Shown: positions 34,605 to 41,983 of the stretch, in pieces | Layout: the number at the start of each line of letters is the position of its first letter | How positions within the stretch are numbered: position 1 is the stretch's first letter | Origin: Chitinophagaceae bacterium | GTDB taxonomy: Bacteria > Bacteroidota > Bacteroidia > Chitinophagales > Chitinophagaceae | Reading direction: 5' to 3' | Assembly: GCA_947375185.1 (NCBI GenBank) | Contig: CANCEU010000010.1 | Location: 1-60,101, forward strand | Length of the DNA stretch: 60,101 nucleotides | Made by a program: the position numbers and the translations under genes | Notes under the pieces: generated by a model | Database searches by the model: none | Told to the model about the DNA's origin: nothing | What the model saw: only the letters and a program-made list of their open reading frames with translations

Positions 34605-34612
34605 TAAAGGTA
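34605..34612 (-). promoter_or_regulatory. Putative -7 box of the HD-lpx operon
   Basis: On the minus strand this reads TACCTTTA, one base from TAnnTTTG, giving a leader of about 10 bases before ATG 34588. It faces away from the box for the small gene at 34711. Confidence 0.35.
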
Positions 34613-34665
34613 CGAAATGTGAATAACTACTAGCCCATATTTACCAGCTTAGTTTGCTAAAAAAC

Positions 34666-34673
34666 TATATTTG
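34666..34673 (+). promoter_or_regulatory. Putative -7 box of the 34711 gene
   Basis: TATATTTG fits TAnnTTTG. The start near 34680 would exclude the in-frame ATG codons at 34654 region and 34675 and supports ATG 34711 as the translation start. Confidence 0.4.
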
Positions 34674-34710
34674 TATGTCCACTTACTACCCTATAAATCA
34701 ATGCATAATT

Positions 34711-34983
34711 ATGAAATTGACTCAAACTACATTAAATAAGTTAGAAGATATTTTAGGTGAATCAGAATTCGTTGTAAGATACGAACGAGGTAATTTCCAG
34801 AGCGGTTGGTGCTTATTGGAATCAAAGAGAATAGTTGTGTTGAATAAATTCTTGAATCTAGAAGCTAGGATCAATACTTTATTAGAATTAATACCGCAAT
34901 TAGATATTCAGTTTGATAAATTAACACACGACTCCCAAAAATTATTCGAAGAAGTTCAAAAAATTTCTTTGACTGAGGCTTAG
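34711..34983 (+). CDS. Small protein of unknown function, 90 residues
   Basis: From ATG 34711 the protein is 90 residues, soluble and mostly helical. A first part contains EFVVRYERGNFQSGWCLLESKRIVVLNKFL, which looks like a short beta sheet, followed by a helix pair (LEARINTLLELIPQL and LTHDSQKLFEEVQKI). No signal peptide or catalytic motif is visible. Fourteen bases separate it from the PhnP-like gene, so it is probably the first gene of a two-gene unit. I do not recognise a named family; the pattern looks like a conserved Bacteroidota protein. Confidence 0.75.
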   Translation: MKLTQTTLNKLEDILGESEFVVRYERGNFQSGWCLLESKRIVVLNKFLNLEARINTLLELIPQLDIQFDKLTHDSQKLFEEVQKISLTEA

Positions 34984-34997
34984 GCAAAAAAAATACA

Positions 34998-35765
34998 TTG
35001 TTAAATATCACCATTTTAGGATCAGGTACTAGTACTGGCGTTCCATTAATTGGATGCGATTGTAAAGTGTGTAAGTCAAATGACCCAAGAGATAGTCGTT
35101 TGCGTACAAGTATTAAAATCCAATCTTCTAATACTGCAGTTGTAATTGATACTACTCCTGACTTTAGGTATCAAATGCTCCGAACGAATACTACACACTT
35201 GGATGCTGTAGTATTTACACATCCACATAGAGATCATTATGCCGGATTAGATGATATACGGCCATTTAATTTTCATTCAAATAAGCCTATGCAGATTTAT
35301 GCAAATGAAATCACTCAGGTTGCAATAAAGCGTGATTTTTATTATGCGTTTGATAAAAATAAAGATGCTGGTTTACCCGAAATGATGTTACATACAATTG
35401 ATAAAGCGCCCTTTAAAGTTGGAGACTTAAAATTTACCCCTATTCAAGTAATGCATCGTGAATTACCCGTGCTTGGATTTAGGATTGGTGATTTTTCCTA
35501 TGTTACAGATGTTAATTATATAAGTGAGCAAGAGAAAGAAAAAATTAAGGGATCTAAAGTATTAATTCTTAGTGCACTAAGACCCGAACCACATCCAACC
35601 CATTTTACTTTAAATGAATCCATCGCTTTGGCAACTGAGTTGGAAATACCTCAAGTTTATTTTACGCATTTTAGCCACCAAATTGGCATGCAAGCTGAAT
35701 TAGAACCACAATTACCTTCCTTTATTAAGATGGCCTATGATGGCCTACAGTTTAGTGTAGAATAG
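34998..35765 (+). CDS. PhnP-like MBL-fold hydrolase
   Basis: The 255-residue protein has the metal motif HPHRDH (75-80) followed by GLDDIRPF, the opening LGSGTSTGVPLIGCDC with a cysteine cluster (Cys20, Cys22, Cys25), and a final His in YFTHFSHQIG. These are features of the PhnP/YycJ-like MBL branch that hydrolyses cyclic phosphodiesters. No phn genes are near, so the substrate may be another phosphodiester. The start is TTG 34998; no ATG or GTG fits the conserved N-terminus. The gene follows the 90-residue protein gene. Confidence 0.85.
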   Translation: MLNITILGSGTSTGVPLIGCDCKVCKSNDPRDSRLRTSIKIQSSNTAVVIDTTPDFRYQMLRTNTTHLDAVVFTHPHRDHYAGLDDIRPFNFHSNKPMQIYANEITQVAIKRDFYYAFDKNKDAGLPEMMLHTIDKAPFKVGDLKFTPIQVMHRELPVLGFRIGDFSYVTDVNYISEQEKEKIKGSKVLILSALRPEPHPTHFTLNESIALATELEIPQVYFTHFSHQIGMQAELEPQLPSFIKMAYDGLQFSVE

Positions 35766-35844
35766 CATTCATATACTTGGTTGCCTATATTTATTGCGAC
35801 AAATACGCAATGTTAAATTGTTATTTTGGTTGCAATTATATTCC

Positions 35845-36681
35845 ATGTTTACTCCAACCTGGCAAACTTATTTTTATTTTTCAAAAAAAGAACTCAAGGG
35901 GATCCTTGTACTCGGCTGCATTTTATTGGGCTCTGTTTTAATTAGCATGTTGTTTTCAACTTCAACTAATAGTAAGTCAATGACTGTCCCTAAGTCGGCT
36001 GAAGTTATACATTTAGTAAATTTTGATCCTAATCAAATTGATAGCTTACAAGCAATTCGTTTAGGAATACCTGAAAAACAAACACGCGCCTTATTGCATT
36101 ATAGAGCAAAGGGAGGCTATTTTAATACATCAAATGATTTTTCTAAATTATATGGTTTGAAAAATGAATTGTACTTATTGCTAAGTCCCTATATTAAAAT
36201 AGCGCCAAGAAACATTGCTTATAGTAGGGGTAATTTAAATCATACTGCTTTTAAAATGGATAGGGTAGAAGAACCCATTTGGAAAATTGAAATGAATACT
36301 GCTGGTGAAACAGAGTGGTTATCGAAAACTAAATTGCCTAATGATATAGTGCATCGAATTTTGTCCTATCGAAATTATATTGGCACTTTTTCTAATCCAC
36401 ATCAATTGAGTAAAGTGTATGGTATTACTGATTCGGTGCTTCAAAAATTGAAGGGGCATGTATATATTCAAGCAGGTACAAAAGTAATATTGAATGCAAA
36501 TGCCATGAGCTTTAAAGACTGGAAGCAATTGGGTTTATTTTCGGACCAGCAGGTATGGGCCATTTTAAGGCTTAAAAAAGAAAATGATGGGAAAATAGGT
36601 TGGGCGCGCCTTGTTGAGGTATGTGATTTGAGTCAAAATGAGGCAATGCAACTAAGGCAACAAATCCACTTTATTGAGTAA
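35845..36681 (+). CDS. ComEA-like protein with three helix-hairpin-helix repeats
   Basis: The 278-residue protein has an N-terminal membrane segment (about 20-40, LKGILVLGCILLGSVLISML) and three repeats of the ComEA HhH_3 type: near residues 70-130 (DSLQAIRLGIPEKQTRALL), 150-210 and 220-278 (the last ending with QLRQQIHFIE). ComEA proteins bind DNA in the periplasm for transformation; multi-repeat forms in Bacteroidota may do other DNA jobs. I start at ATG 35845 because the extension upstream is not membrane-like. No other competence genes are near. Confidence 0.8.
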   Translation: MFTPTWQTYFYFSKKELKGILVLGCILLGSVLISMLFSTSTNSKSMTVPKSAEVIHLVNFDPNQIDSLQAIRLGIPEKQTRALLHYRAKGGYFNTSNDFSKLYGLKNELYLLLSPYIKIAPRNIAYSRGNLNHTAFKMDRVEEPIWKIEMNTAGETEWLSKTKLPNDIVHRILSYRNYIGTFSNPHQLSKVYGITDSVLQKLKGHVYIQAGTKVILNANAMSFKDWKQLGLFSDQQVWAILRLKKENDGKIGWARLVEVCDLSQNEAMQLRQQIHFIE

Positions 36682-36877
36682 TAATAATCTGAAAATGAAT
36701 AAATAAGCTAGGCCGCTATAGTTGTAGAAACTATAGGTCGATAGTTTGTATAATAATTTATTTAAGAAAAGTAGGATTTTTCTAAAAAATTAATTAGTAT
36801 TGGTGTAGGAATTATTCCTAGTTTATGATTGCTTGCTTGAAAGCCTCACTATGGTGAGGCTTTTTTATTTCATCAAT
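36682..36877. other. Intergenic region with a stem-loop and a terminator
   Basis: This 196-base gap after the ComEA-like gene holds CTATAGTT (36716-36723) paired with AACTATAG (36729-36736) over a 5-base loop, a TATAAT-like stretch near 36750, and a strong plus-strand terminator at 36839. No open frame on either strand. A 3' UTR of about 180 bases or an independent small RNA are both possible. Confidence 0.45.
36839..36867 (+). terminator. Plus-strand terminator downstream of the ComEA-like gene
   Basis: AAGCCTCAC (36841-36849) pairs with GTGAGGCTT (36854-36862) over a TATG loop and is followed by a T-run to 36866. The T-run is on the plus side only. Confidence 0.9.
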
Positions 36878-37027
36878 TTATTTTCCTGCTTTGAAAATTT
36901 GATTTACAGCACCCCCTAACATTGGGAATTTTTCTTTTACAAAAGCAGCAATTGTTTCGATAGATTGTTTTGCTTGTTCTGGAGTTACACCCGTTTCTTT
37001 AACTAAACGGTCAATTAATTCTTGCAT
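36878..37027 (-). CDS. 49-residue small helical protein
   Basis: An ATG at 37027 opens a 49-codon frame ending at a TAA at 36878. The protein starts MQELIDRLVKETGVTPEQA and continues with a second helix and KEKFPMLGGAVNQIF. It is amphipathic helical: a three-helix pattern with a GVTPEQA turn and a PMLGG turn, and no signal peptide. The codon use is like its neighbours, and the frame has a well-formed protein pattern rather than the random look of a shadow ORF. It begins 26 bases after clpX stops and is probably cotranscribed with it. Function unknown. Confidence 0.75.
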   Translation of the reverse strand: MQELIDRLVKETGVTPEQAKQSIETIAAFVKEKFPMLGGAVNQIFKAGK

Positions 37028-37053
37028 AAAATTATTTTTAATGGTTTTATTTT

Positions 37054-38298
37054 CTAAGCTACTTTTAAAGTGCTCAATTTACTTTTATCAAACATTTGTT
37101 TAGCATATTCCAGCGTCACTTCAAATTCAGTAATATCAGTGCCTGGCAAATCGAACATAGCTTGTGTAAATAAGCTTTCACAAATGCTTCTTAATCCTCT
37201 AGCGCCTAATTTATATTCCATTGCTTTAGTAGTAATGAAATCATAAACTTCGGCATCAATTTTTAGGTCAATATTTTCAATTGCAAATAACTGAGTATAT
37301 TGTTTGATTAACGCGTTTTTAGGCTCTGTTAATATACTTCTTAAAGTCTCTGCATCTAATGGCTCTAAGTGGGTAACAATTGGTAAACGACCAAGCATCT
37401 CCGGAATAAGGCCAAATGTTTTGATATCCTGTGCGTTTACGAAGCGCAGTAAGTTTTTGCGTTGTAATTCTTGCTCATCTTTATTTACACTAAATCCAAT
37501 TGCATTAGTATTGATTCTACGAGCTATGATTTTATCAATACCATCAAAAGCGCCACCGCATATAAATAAGATGTTTTTGGTATCCACCTTAATCATTTTT
37601 TGATCTGGATGTTTACGACCACCTTGAGGGGGCACCAATACTTCGGTCCCTTCCAACATTTTCAATAATCCTTGCTGAACACCTTCGCCGCTCACATCTC
37701 TAGTTATAGAAGCATTATCGCTTTTTCGTGCAATTTTATCAATTTCATCAATATATACAATACCTCTTTGTGCTGCATCAACATCGTAGTCGCAGTTTTG
37801 TAGCAAACGTGTTAGCATGCTCTCTACATCCTCACCCACATAACCTGCTTCGGTGAAAACCGTAGCATCCACAATTGCAAAGGGTACATTTAAAAGCTTT
37901 GCAATTGTTTTAGCCAACAATGTTTTTCCTGTACCCGTTTCGCCAATCATGATCACATTACTTTTTTCAATCTCCACTTCATTTTTATTAGTAGTAGGTA
38001 GGTTGATGCGTTTAAAGTGATTGTAAACAGCTACACACAATATTTTTTTGGCTTCATCTTGACCAATTATATACTGATCTAAAAAAGCTTTGATTGCAGT
38101 TGGCTTTTGCACTTTTAAAGTGCCAGGCTTTCCATCGGACTTTTTTTGATGAAATTCTTTTTCAATGATTTCATGGGCGTGTTCAATACAGTTTTCGCAT
38201 ATATGTCCTTCTTGGCCTGCAATGAGGATTTTAACTTCGTCTCTGCTGCGTCCACAAAAAGAACAATGAATGCTTGTATCTGTTTTGCTCATTTTCAT
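37054..38298 (-). CDS. clpX: ATP-dependent Clp protease ATP-binding subunit ClpX
   Basis: ClpX unfolds tagged proteins and feeds them to ClpP. The 414-residue protein has the zinc-binding domain (Cys12, Cys15, Cys34, Cys37), Walker A GETGTGKT (119-126), Walker [12 protein letters not shown], and the IGF loop (NAIGFSVN) that docks on ClpP. ATG 38292 is an equally likely start two codons in. It follows clpP after 18 bases, so clpP and clpX are coupled. Which of the two neighbouring ClpPs it serves cannot be told. Confidence 0.97.
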   Translation of the reverse strand: MKMSKTDTSIHCSFCGRSRDEVKILIAGQEGHICENCIEHAHEIIEKEFHQKKSDGKPGTLKVQKPTAIKAFLDQYIIGQDEAKKILCVAVYNHFKRINLPTTNKNEVEIEKSNVIMIGETGTGKTLLAKTIAKLLNVPFAIVDATVFTEAGYVGEDVESMLTRLLQNCDYDVDAAQRGIVYIDEIDKIARKSDNASITRDVSGEGVQQGLLKMLEGTEVLVPPQGGRKHPDQKMIKVDTKNILFICGGAFDGIDKIIARRINTNAIGFSVNKDEQELQRKNLLRFVNAQDIKTFGLIPEMLGRLPIVTHLEPLDAETLRSILTEPKNALIKQYTQLFAIENIDLKIDAEVYDFITTKAMEYKLGARGLRSICESLFTQAMFDLPGTDITEFEVTLEYAKQMFDKSKLSTLKVA

Positions 38299-38316
38299 TT
38301 TGAAATGCTTTAATTA

Positions 38317-38940
38317 TTATAAACTCTTTGCAATTTTATCTACAATACCGTAGGCAACTGCTTCTTCCGCATTCATCCAGTAATCTCTATCAAAATCGGC
38401 CATTATTTGTTCCATCGACTTGCTACAGTTTTTAGCTAAAATTTTTGCGCCTAATTCTTTTGTTTTTCTAATTTGTTCAGCTTGAATTTCAATGTCTGCA
38501 CTTGTGGCTTGGTAATATCCGCCTAAACTTGGTTGGTGAATCATCACTTCTCCGTGTGGGAAAATTGTACGCTTGCCTTTTTCACCCATGCTTAATAAAA
38601 TTGATCCCATACTTGCGGCTAATCCCATGCAAATAGTATGTACAGGACTTTTAATTAAGTTCATGGTATCAAACATTACCATGCCACTTGTCACAACGCC
38701 ACCTGGGCTATTGATATAAAAATTAATCTCAGCACCTGGCTTATCGGCATCTAATAACAATAATTTTGTTACGATATCTTTAGCAGATTTATCATCAACC
38801 TGTCCCCACAAATAAATAGATCTTTTTTCAAAAAAGATTTGTTCCATTTTTTTATTCAAGAATCCTGGGCCATTATCTTCTTTCTTTTCTCCTTTTGGTT
38901 CTTCCTCATCTTCCATTAAAAAACTTTTATTCAGTATCAT
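38317..38940 (-). CDS. clpP: ClpP protease subunit, acidic N-terminus paralogue
   Basis: This 207-residue ClpP has the catalytic triad Ser110 (GLAASMGS), His135 (VMIHQPS) and Asp186 (DRDYWM). The first 30 residues are unusual, with an EDEEEPKGEKKED stretch in place of the usual processed N-terminus that forms axial loops. It lies between a second clpP (63 bases upstream) and clpX (18 bases downstream). The two ClpPs may form mixed rings. Confidence 0.95.
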   Translation of the reverse strand: MILNKSFLMEDEEEPKGEKKEDNGPGFLNKKMEQIFFEKRSIYLWGQVDDKSAKDIVTKLLLLDADKPGAEINFYINSPGGVVTSGMVMFDTMNLIKSPVHTICMGLAASMGSILLSMGEKGKRTIFPHGEVMIHQPSLGGYYQATSADIEIQAEQIRKTKELGAKILAKNCSKSMEQIMADFDRDYWMNAEEAVAYGIVDKIAKSL

Positions 38941-39003
38941 ATTTTCAAATTGAAATAATTATTTAATTAGTATGCCTTATTTATTGTTAAGAATGTTCAA
39001 GGA

Positions 39004-39690
39004 TTACTTTTTTTGTTTTCTTGGGTTGGTTAATAATACTTCATCAACTAATCCATATTCTTTTCCTTCAGCAGCAGTCATCCAAAAATCTCTATCACAA
39101 TCTTTTGCAACTACATCCACATCTTTATGGGTATGTATAGCAATCACCTCGTATAATTCATGTTTTAATTTTTTGATTTCTCTTGCAGTGATTTCAATAT
39201 CAGTTGCTTGCCCACCTACTGCACCGCTTGGTTGGTGCAACATAATGCGACTATGCTTTAATGCAGTTCTTTTACCTTCGACTCCCGCACATAATAAAAT
39301 GGCCCCCATACTTGCTGCCATTCCAGTACAAATAGTAGCCACATCAGGTCCAATAAATTGCATAGTATCATAAATACCTAGGCCAGCATAAACACTTCCA
39401 CCTGGGCTATTGATATACATTTGAATATCTTTTGTACGATCTGTACTTTCTAAAAATAATAATTGTGCAGTTACAATGTTCGCTACATAGTCATTAATGC
39501 CTTCACCTAAAAATATGATGCGATCCATCATTAATCGGCTAAAAACATCCATACTCGCTACATTCATGGGTCTTTCCTCAATAATATAGGGGGTAAGGTT
39601 GGTTACACTATTTTGATATTGGTGTAGGGTATTGCTGCTAATGCCTCGGTGCTTTACAGCGTATTTTTCAAATTCTTTTCCTATGTTCAT
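39004..39690 (-). CDS. clpP: ClpP protease subunit, second paralogue
   Basis: This 228-residue ClpP has Ser127 (GMAASMGA), His152 (IMLHQPS) and Asp201 (DRDFWM), so it is also predicted to be active. Its N-terminus (about 30 residues before the YIIEERPMN segment) is longer than in classical ClpP and may be removed by processing. It ends with a basic tail (NPRKQKK). It is the first gene of the clp cluster and has a -7 box at 39712. The neighbouring paralogue shares its core but differs strongly at both ends. Confidence 0.95.
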   Translation of the reverse strand: MNIGKEFEKYAVKHRGISSNTLHQYQNSVTNLTPYIIEERPMNVASMDVFSRLMMDRIIFLGEGINDYVANIVTAQLLFLESTDRTKDIQMYINSPGGSVYAGLGIYDTMQFIGPDVATICTGMAASMGAILLCAGVEGKRTALKHSRIMLHQPSGAVGGQATDIEITAREIKKLKHELYEVIAIHTHKDVDVVAKDCDRDFWMTAAEGKEYGLVDEVLLTNPRKQKK

Positions 39691-39711
39691 ATTTGTATTT
39701 TTCTAATAAAG

Positions 39712-39746
39712 TAAAGGTAAAACCTATTCGCTTATGCTAGTGCAAA
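39712..39746 (-). promoter_or_regulatory. Putative promoter of the clpP-clpP-clpX unit
   Basis: On the minus strand TACCTTTA (39712-39719) is a -7 box and TTTG (39743-39746) lies 23 bases upstream as a possible -33 box. The leader would be about 15 bases. Confidence 0.4.
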
Positions 39747-39775
39747 AACGATGCCAAACTTGGCTTAAAATAGAT

Positions 39776-39806
39776 AAAAAAGACCCTCCTTTGTATGGGA
39801 GGGTCT
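39776..39806 (-). terminator. Terminator after tig
   Basis: AGACCCTCC (39781-39789) pairs with GGAGGGTCT (39798-39806) over an 8-base loop. On the minus strand a U-run follows (A-run 39776-39781 on the plus strand). It ends tig transcription before the clpP promoter, so tig and clpP are separate units. Confidence 0.9.
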
Positions 39807-39847
39807 TGAATATCAGATAAATGCGCCTTTAATGACGAATCTTGGTA

Positions 39848-41209
39848 TTAGTGGTGGTGGTTCTGTAACTTTTCAGCAAATTTTTCTGCTGAAATTTTCT
39901 CCTCTTTTGTAGTTACGTCTCCTTCAATTGCTTGGAACAATTTGTCAGTACTTATACGGTGGTAGCTATCTTCAACAAACTTTCTGTCTTGCATCATTCT
40001 AGCTGCATAATCCTCCAGCCATTGGTCATTATCTCCTAAGGCACCCAATTGACCACCCATATAACTCATCAATTGTTGTTTAGCGAACGCTTTTAAGTCG
40101 TCTGCAACTACTTCAATTTTATGATCAGCGATTAATTGAGTACTAATCAAAGTCCATTTTAATTGGTCTTGGAACACTGGATATTCTTTTTCAGCTTCTT
40201 CAGTGGTTCTTTGTTTTTCTCCGCCATTTTGCAACCAACGTTTTAGAAAATCAGCAGGGAAATCCATTTTAGTATTATCTATCAAGGCATGATAAATTTG
40301 GTCATGGATTTGATTGCGTGATTGTTGATCATAATAACCTTCGATATCTTTTTTAATAGCTTCTTTAAATTCAGCTTCGGATGTGATGGTTTGGTTAGGG
40401 TAGGTTACGGTAAATAAAGTTTCATCTAATGGTGCTTTTTCAACAGCGCCAACTTTAGTGATTGTCAAATTAAAAAACTTTTCACCTTCTTCTTTTGTAA
40501 GTCCTAAGTCGCCAATGATGATGTCTAATTCTTTTGCTTCAAATGCTTTGCTTAATTGAATTGTAACAACATCGCCATTCTTTTTTCCAATAAATTGCTT
40601 TCTTGTTTTCTCTGCAAAATATTTGATCAATAAAGAGTTGTCTTTAGTAATTCCGCCTTCAACTACAACACCACTTTTGTCTGCTTCAGTAAAAGTTACA
40701 TTCAATACATTCTCTTCACTTTCTACAGCTTCAGGTTCAGTCATATTTCCGTTACGAACTTGTAGTCTTTCTACTTCGGCAGTCAACATATCATTTGTAA
40801 CTTCAATTTTATATTTAGTTGCTTTGATGCCTTTCGTATCAATTGTAAATGCAGGTTTTAAACCTACTTCAAATGAAAAATCATAATCACTAGGATTGTT
40901 GACATCCATTGCAGGGAATTCATTTGTAACAGGAAGGGGTTGTGCGAAAATTTCAATCTTTTCTTTTGCAATATATTGGTTCATCTCATTTTCAACGGTC
41001 TTGATAACCTCGTCTTGAAAAACAGATTGTCCGTACATTTTTTTAATCAAGCCAGCTGGCACCATTCCTTTTCTGAATCCAGGGATATTAGCTGTTTTAG
41101 AATACTTTTTCAAGCTTGTTTCAAAGCCTTTTATGTAATCTTCTTTTGCAATTGTCACTGTTAATTTGTCGTTTAACGGTGCAATGTTGGTTCTTTTTAC
41201 TGTTGCCAT
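39848..41209 (-). CDS. tig: Trigger factor
   Basis: Trigger factor is the ribosome-bound chaperone and proline isomerase. The 453-residue protein has the ribosome-binding domain with FRKGMVPAGLIKKMYG (the GFRKGxxP signature), a PPIase-like middle (about 150-240) and the helical C-terminal arms. It ends in QNHHH, a three-histidine tail. I start at ATG 41209 (MATVKRTNIA); longer frames extend into the promoter. It belongs to the tig-clpP-clpX group known in bacteria, but with its own terminator. Confidence 0.95.
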   Translation of the reverse strand: MATVKRTNIAPLNDKLTVTIAKEDYIKGFETSLKKYSKTANIPGFRKGMVPAGLIKKMYGQSVFQDEVIKTVENEMNQYIAKEKIEIFAQPLPVTNEFPAMDVNNPSDYDFSFEVGLKPAFTIDTKGIKATKYKIEVTNDMLTAEVERLQVRNGNMTEPEAVESEENVLNVTFTEADKSGVVVEGGITKDNSLLIKYFAEKTRKQFIGKKNGDVVTIQLSKAFEAKELDIIIGDLGLTKEEGEKFFNLTITKVGAVEKAPLDETLFTVTYPNQTITSEAEFKEAIKKDIEGYYDQQSRNQIHDQIYHALIDNTKMDFPADFLKRWLQNGGEKQRTTEEAEKEYPVFQDQLKWTLISTQLIADHKIEVVADDLKAFAKQQLMSYMGGQLGALGDNDQWLEDYAARMMQDRKFVEDSYHRISTDKLFQAIEGDVTTKEEKISAEKFAEKLQNHHH

Positions 41210-41251
41210 AATATTGCTATTTTTGTACGTTAATGTAGTGTTTAAGGGGGG

Positions 41252-41277
41252 CAAAGGTAAGTTTTTAAGCTTAAAAA
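41252..41277 (-). promoter_or_regulatory. tig promoter with 16-bp palindrome
   Basis: On the minus strand TACCTTTG (41252-41259) is a perfect -7 box for tig, giving a leader near 36 bases. Just upstream, within the promoter spacer, lies the perfect palindrome TTTTTAAGCTTAAAAA (41262-41277). It could be an operator. Confidence 0.5.
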
Positions 41278-41294
41278 GGGGAGGTTTTAGTAAT

Positions 41295-41330
41295 AAAAAA
41301 GCCCTCTTCAATGGTAGAAAAGGGCTTTTT
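41295..41330 (-). terminator. Terminator after tRNA-Leu
   Basis: AAAAAGCCCT (41296-41305) pairs with AGGGCTTTTT (41321-41330) over 15 bases. U-runs exist on both strands; on the minus strand it ends the tRNA transcript shortly before the tig promoter. Confidence 0.8.
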
Positions 41331-41342
41331 GCATTTAAAATG

Positions 41343-41424
41343 TGCGGATGGAGGGGGTCGAACCCACACGCCTCGCGGCGCTAGATCCTAAGTCTAGTGC
41401 GTCTGCCAATTTCGCCACATCCGC
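41343..41424 (-). tRNA. tRNA-Leu (anticodon UAG)
   Basis: The 82-base sequence folds as a class II tRNA: acceptor GCGGATG/CATCCGC with discriminator A, D arm GGCGAAATTGGCAGACGC, anticodon stem CTAGA/TCTAG with loop CTTAGGA (anticodon TAG), a variable arm GCCGCGAGGC and T arm GGGTTCGACCCCC region. CCA is not encoded. It reads CUA and CUG codons. TAAGTTTG (41435-41442) upstream serves as its -7 box. Confidence 0.95.
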
Positions 41425-41434
41425 TTAGGGGCTG

Positions 41435-41442
41435 CAAACTTA
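41435..41442 (-). promoter_or_regulatory. Putative -7 box of tRNA-Leu
   Basis: On the minus strand this reads TAAGTTTG, a TAnnTTTG match, with a start about 4 bases upstream of the tRNA 5' end. Confidence 0.45.
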
Positions 41443-41502
41443 ATTGATTTTTTTAATTTTTCGATTACTTTTTAAGGCCTTCCTCAGGAAATAATGACCT
41501 TT

Positions 41503-41979
41503 TTAGTTATTCGGGATTAATCCCACTATTTTTTCAAGGAATAGCTTGTCGGTTTCATCAAAATGGGCAAGGTGTTCGCTATCTACATCTAATACCCCTA
41601 CAATTGTTTCACCAAAATATACCGGCACAACAATTTCAGATTTTGAAGCACTACTACAAGCAATATGTCCTGGAAATTTTTCAACATCTTCCACAATAAG
41701 GGTAGTGCCATTTTCCCAAGCTCCTCCACAAACTCCGCGTCCTTTTTTTATTCTTGTACAAGCTACGGGTCCCTGAAATGGCCCTAAAACCAATTCGGTA
41801 TCCTGAACCCAATAAAACCCTACCCACCAAAAATTGAATTGCTCTTTTAATGCAGCACTGATATTGGCAAGGTTGGCAATTAAATTAGGCTCACCATGTA
41901 ACAAGCCTTCAATTTGAGGAATTAATGATTCGTATTGTTCTTGCTTTGTGCCTTTTTGTATGTTTAAATCTTCTGCCAT
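41503..41979 (-). CDS. msrC: Free methionine-(R)-sulfoxide reductase (GAF domain)
   Basis: fRMsr repairs free methionine-R-sulfoxide using thioredoxin. The 158-residue GAF-domain protein has the three active-site cysteines: Cys74 (GPVACTRI), Cys84 (GVCGGAW) and Cys108 (FPGHIACSSASKSEIV), together with GVLDVDSEHL. All three are present, so it should be active. It begins 4 bases after the flippase stop and is probably cotranscribed with it. Confidence 0.92.
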   Translation of the reverse strand: MAEDLNIQKGTKQEQYESLIPQIEGLLHGEPNLIANLANISAALKEQFNFWWVGFYWVQDTELVLGPFQGPVACTRIKKGRGVCGGAWENGTTLIVEDVEKFPGHIACSSASKSEIVVPVYFGETIVGVLDVDSEHLAHFDETDKLFLEKIVGLIPNN

Positions 41980-41983
41980 TATA

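Noticed and set aside
34998..35000. TTG start of the PhnP-like gene as a sign of a broken gene.
   Set aside because: The conserved LGSGTSTGV N-terminus starts right after the TTG and the rest is intact; TTG is a normal rare start.
38972..39373. A 133-codon frame opposite the second clpP.
   Set aside because: Antisense to conserved ClpP active-site sequence.
41210..41311. Longer N-terminus for trigger factor.
   Set aside because: It would run through the TACCTTTG promoter box and the 16-bp palindrome, and is not like the conserved family N-terminus.
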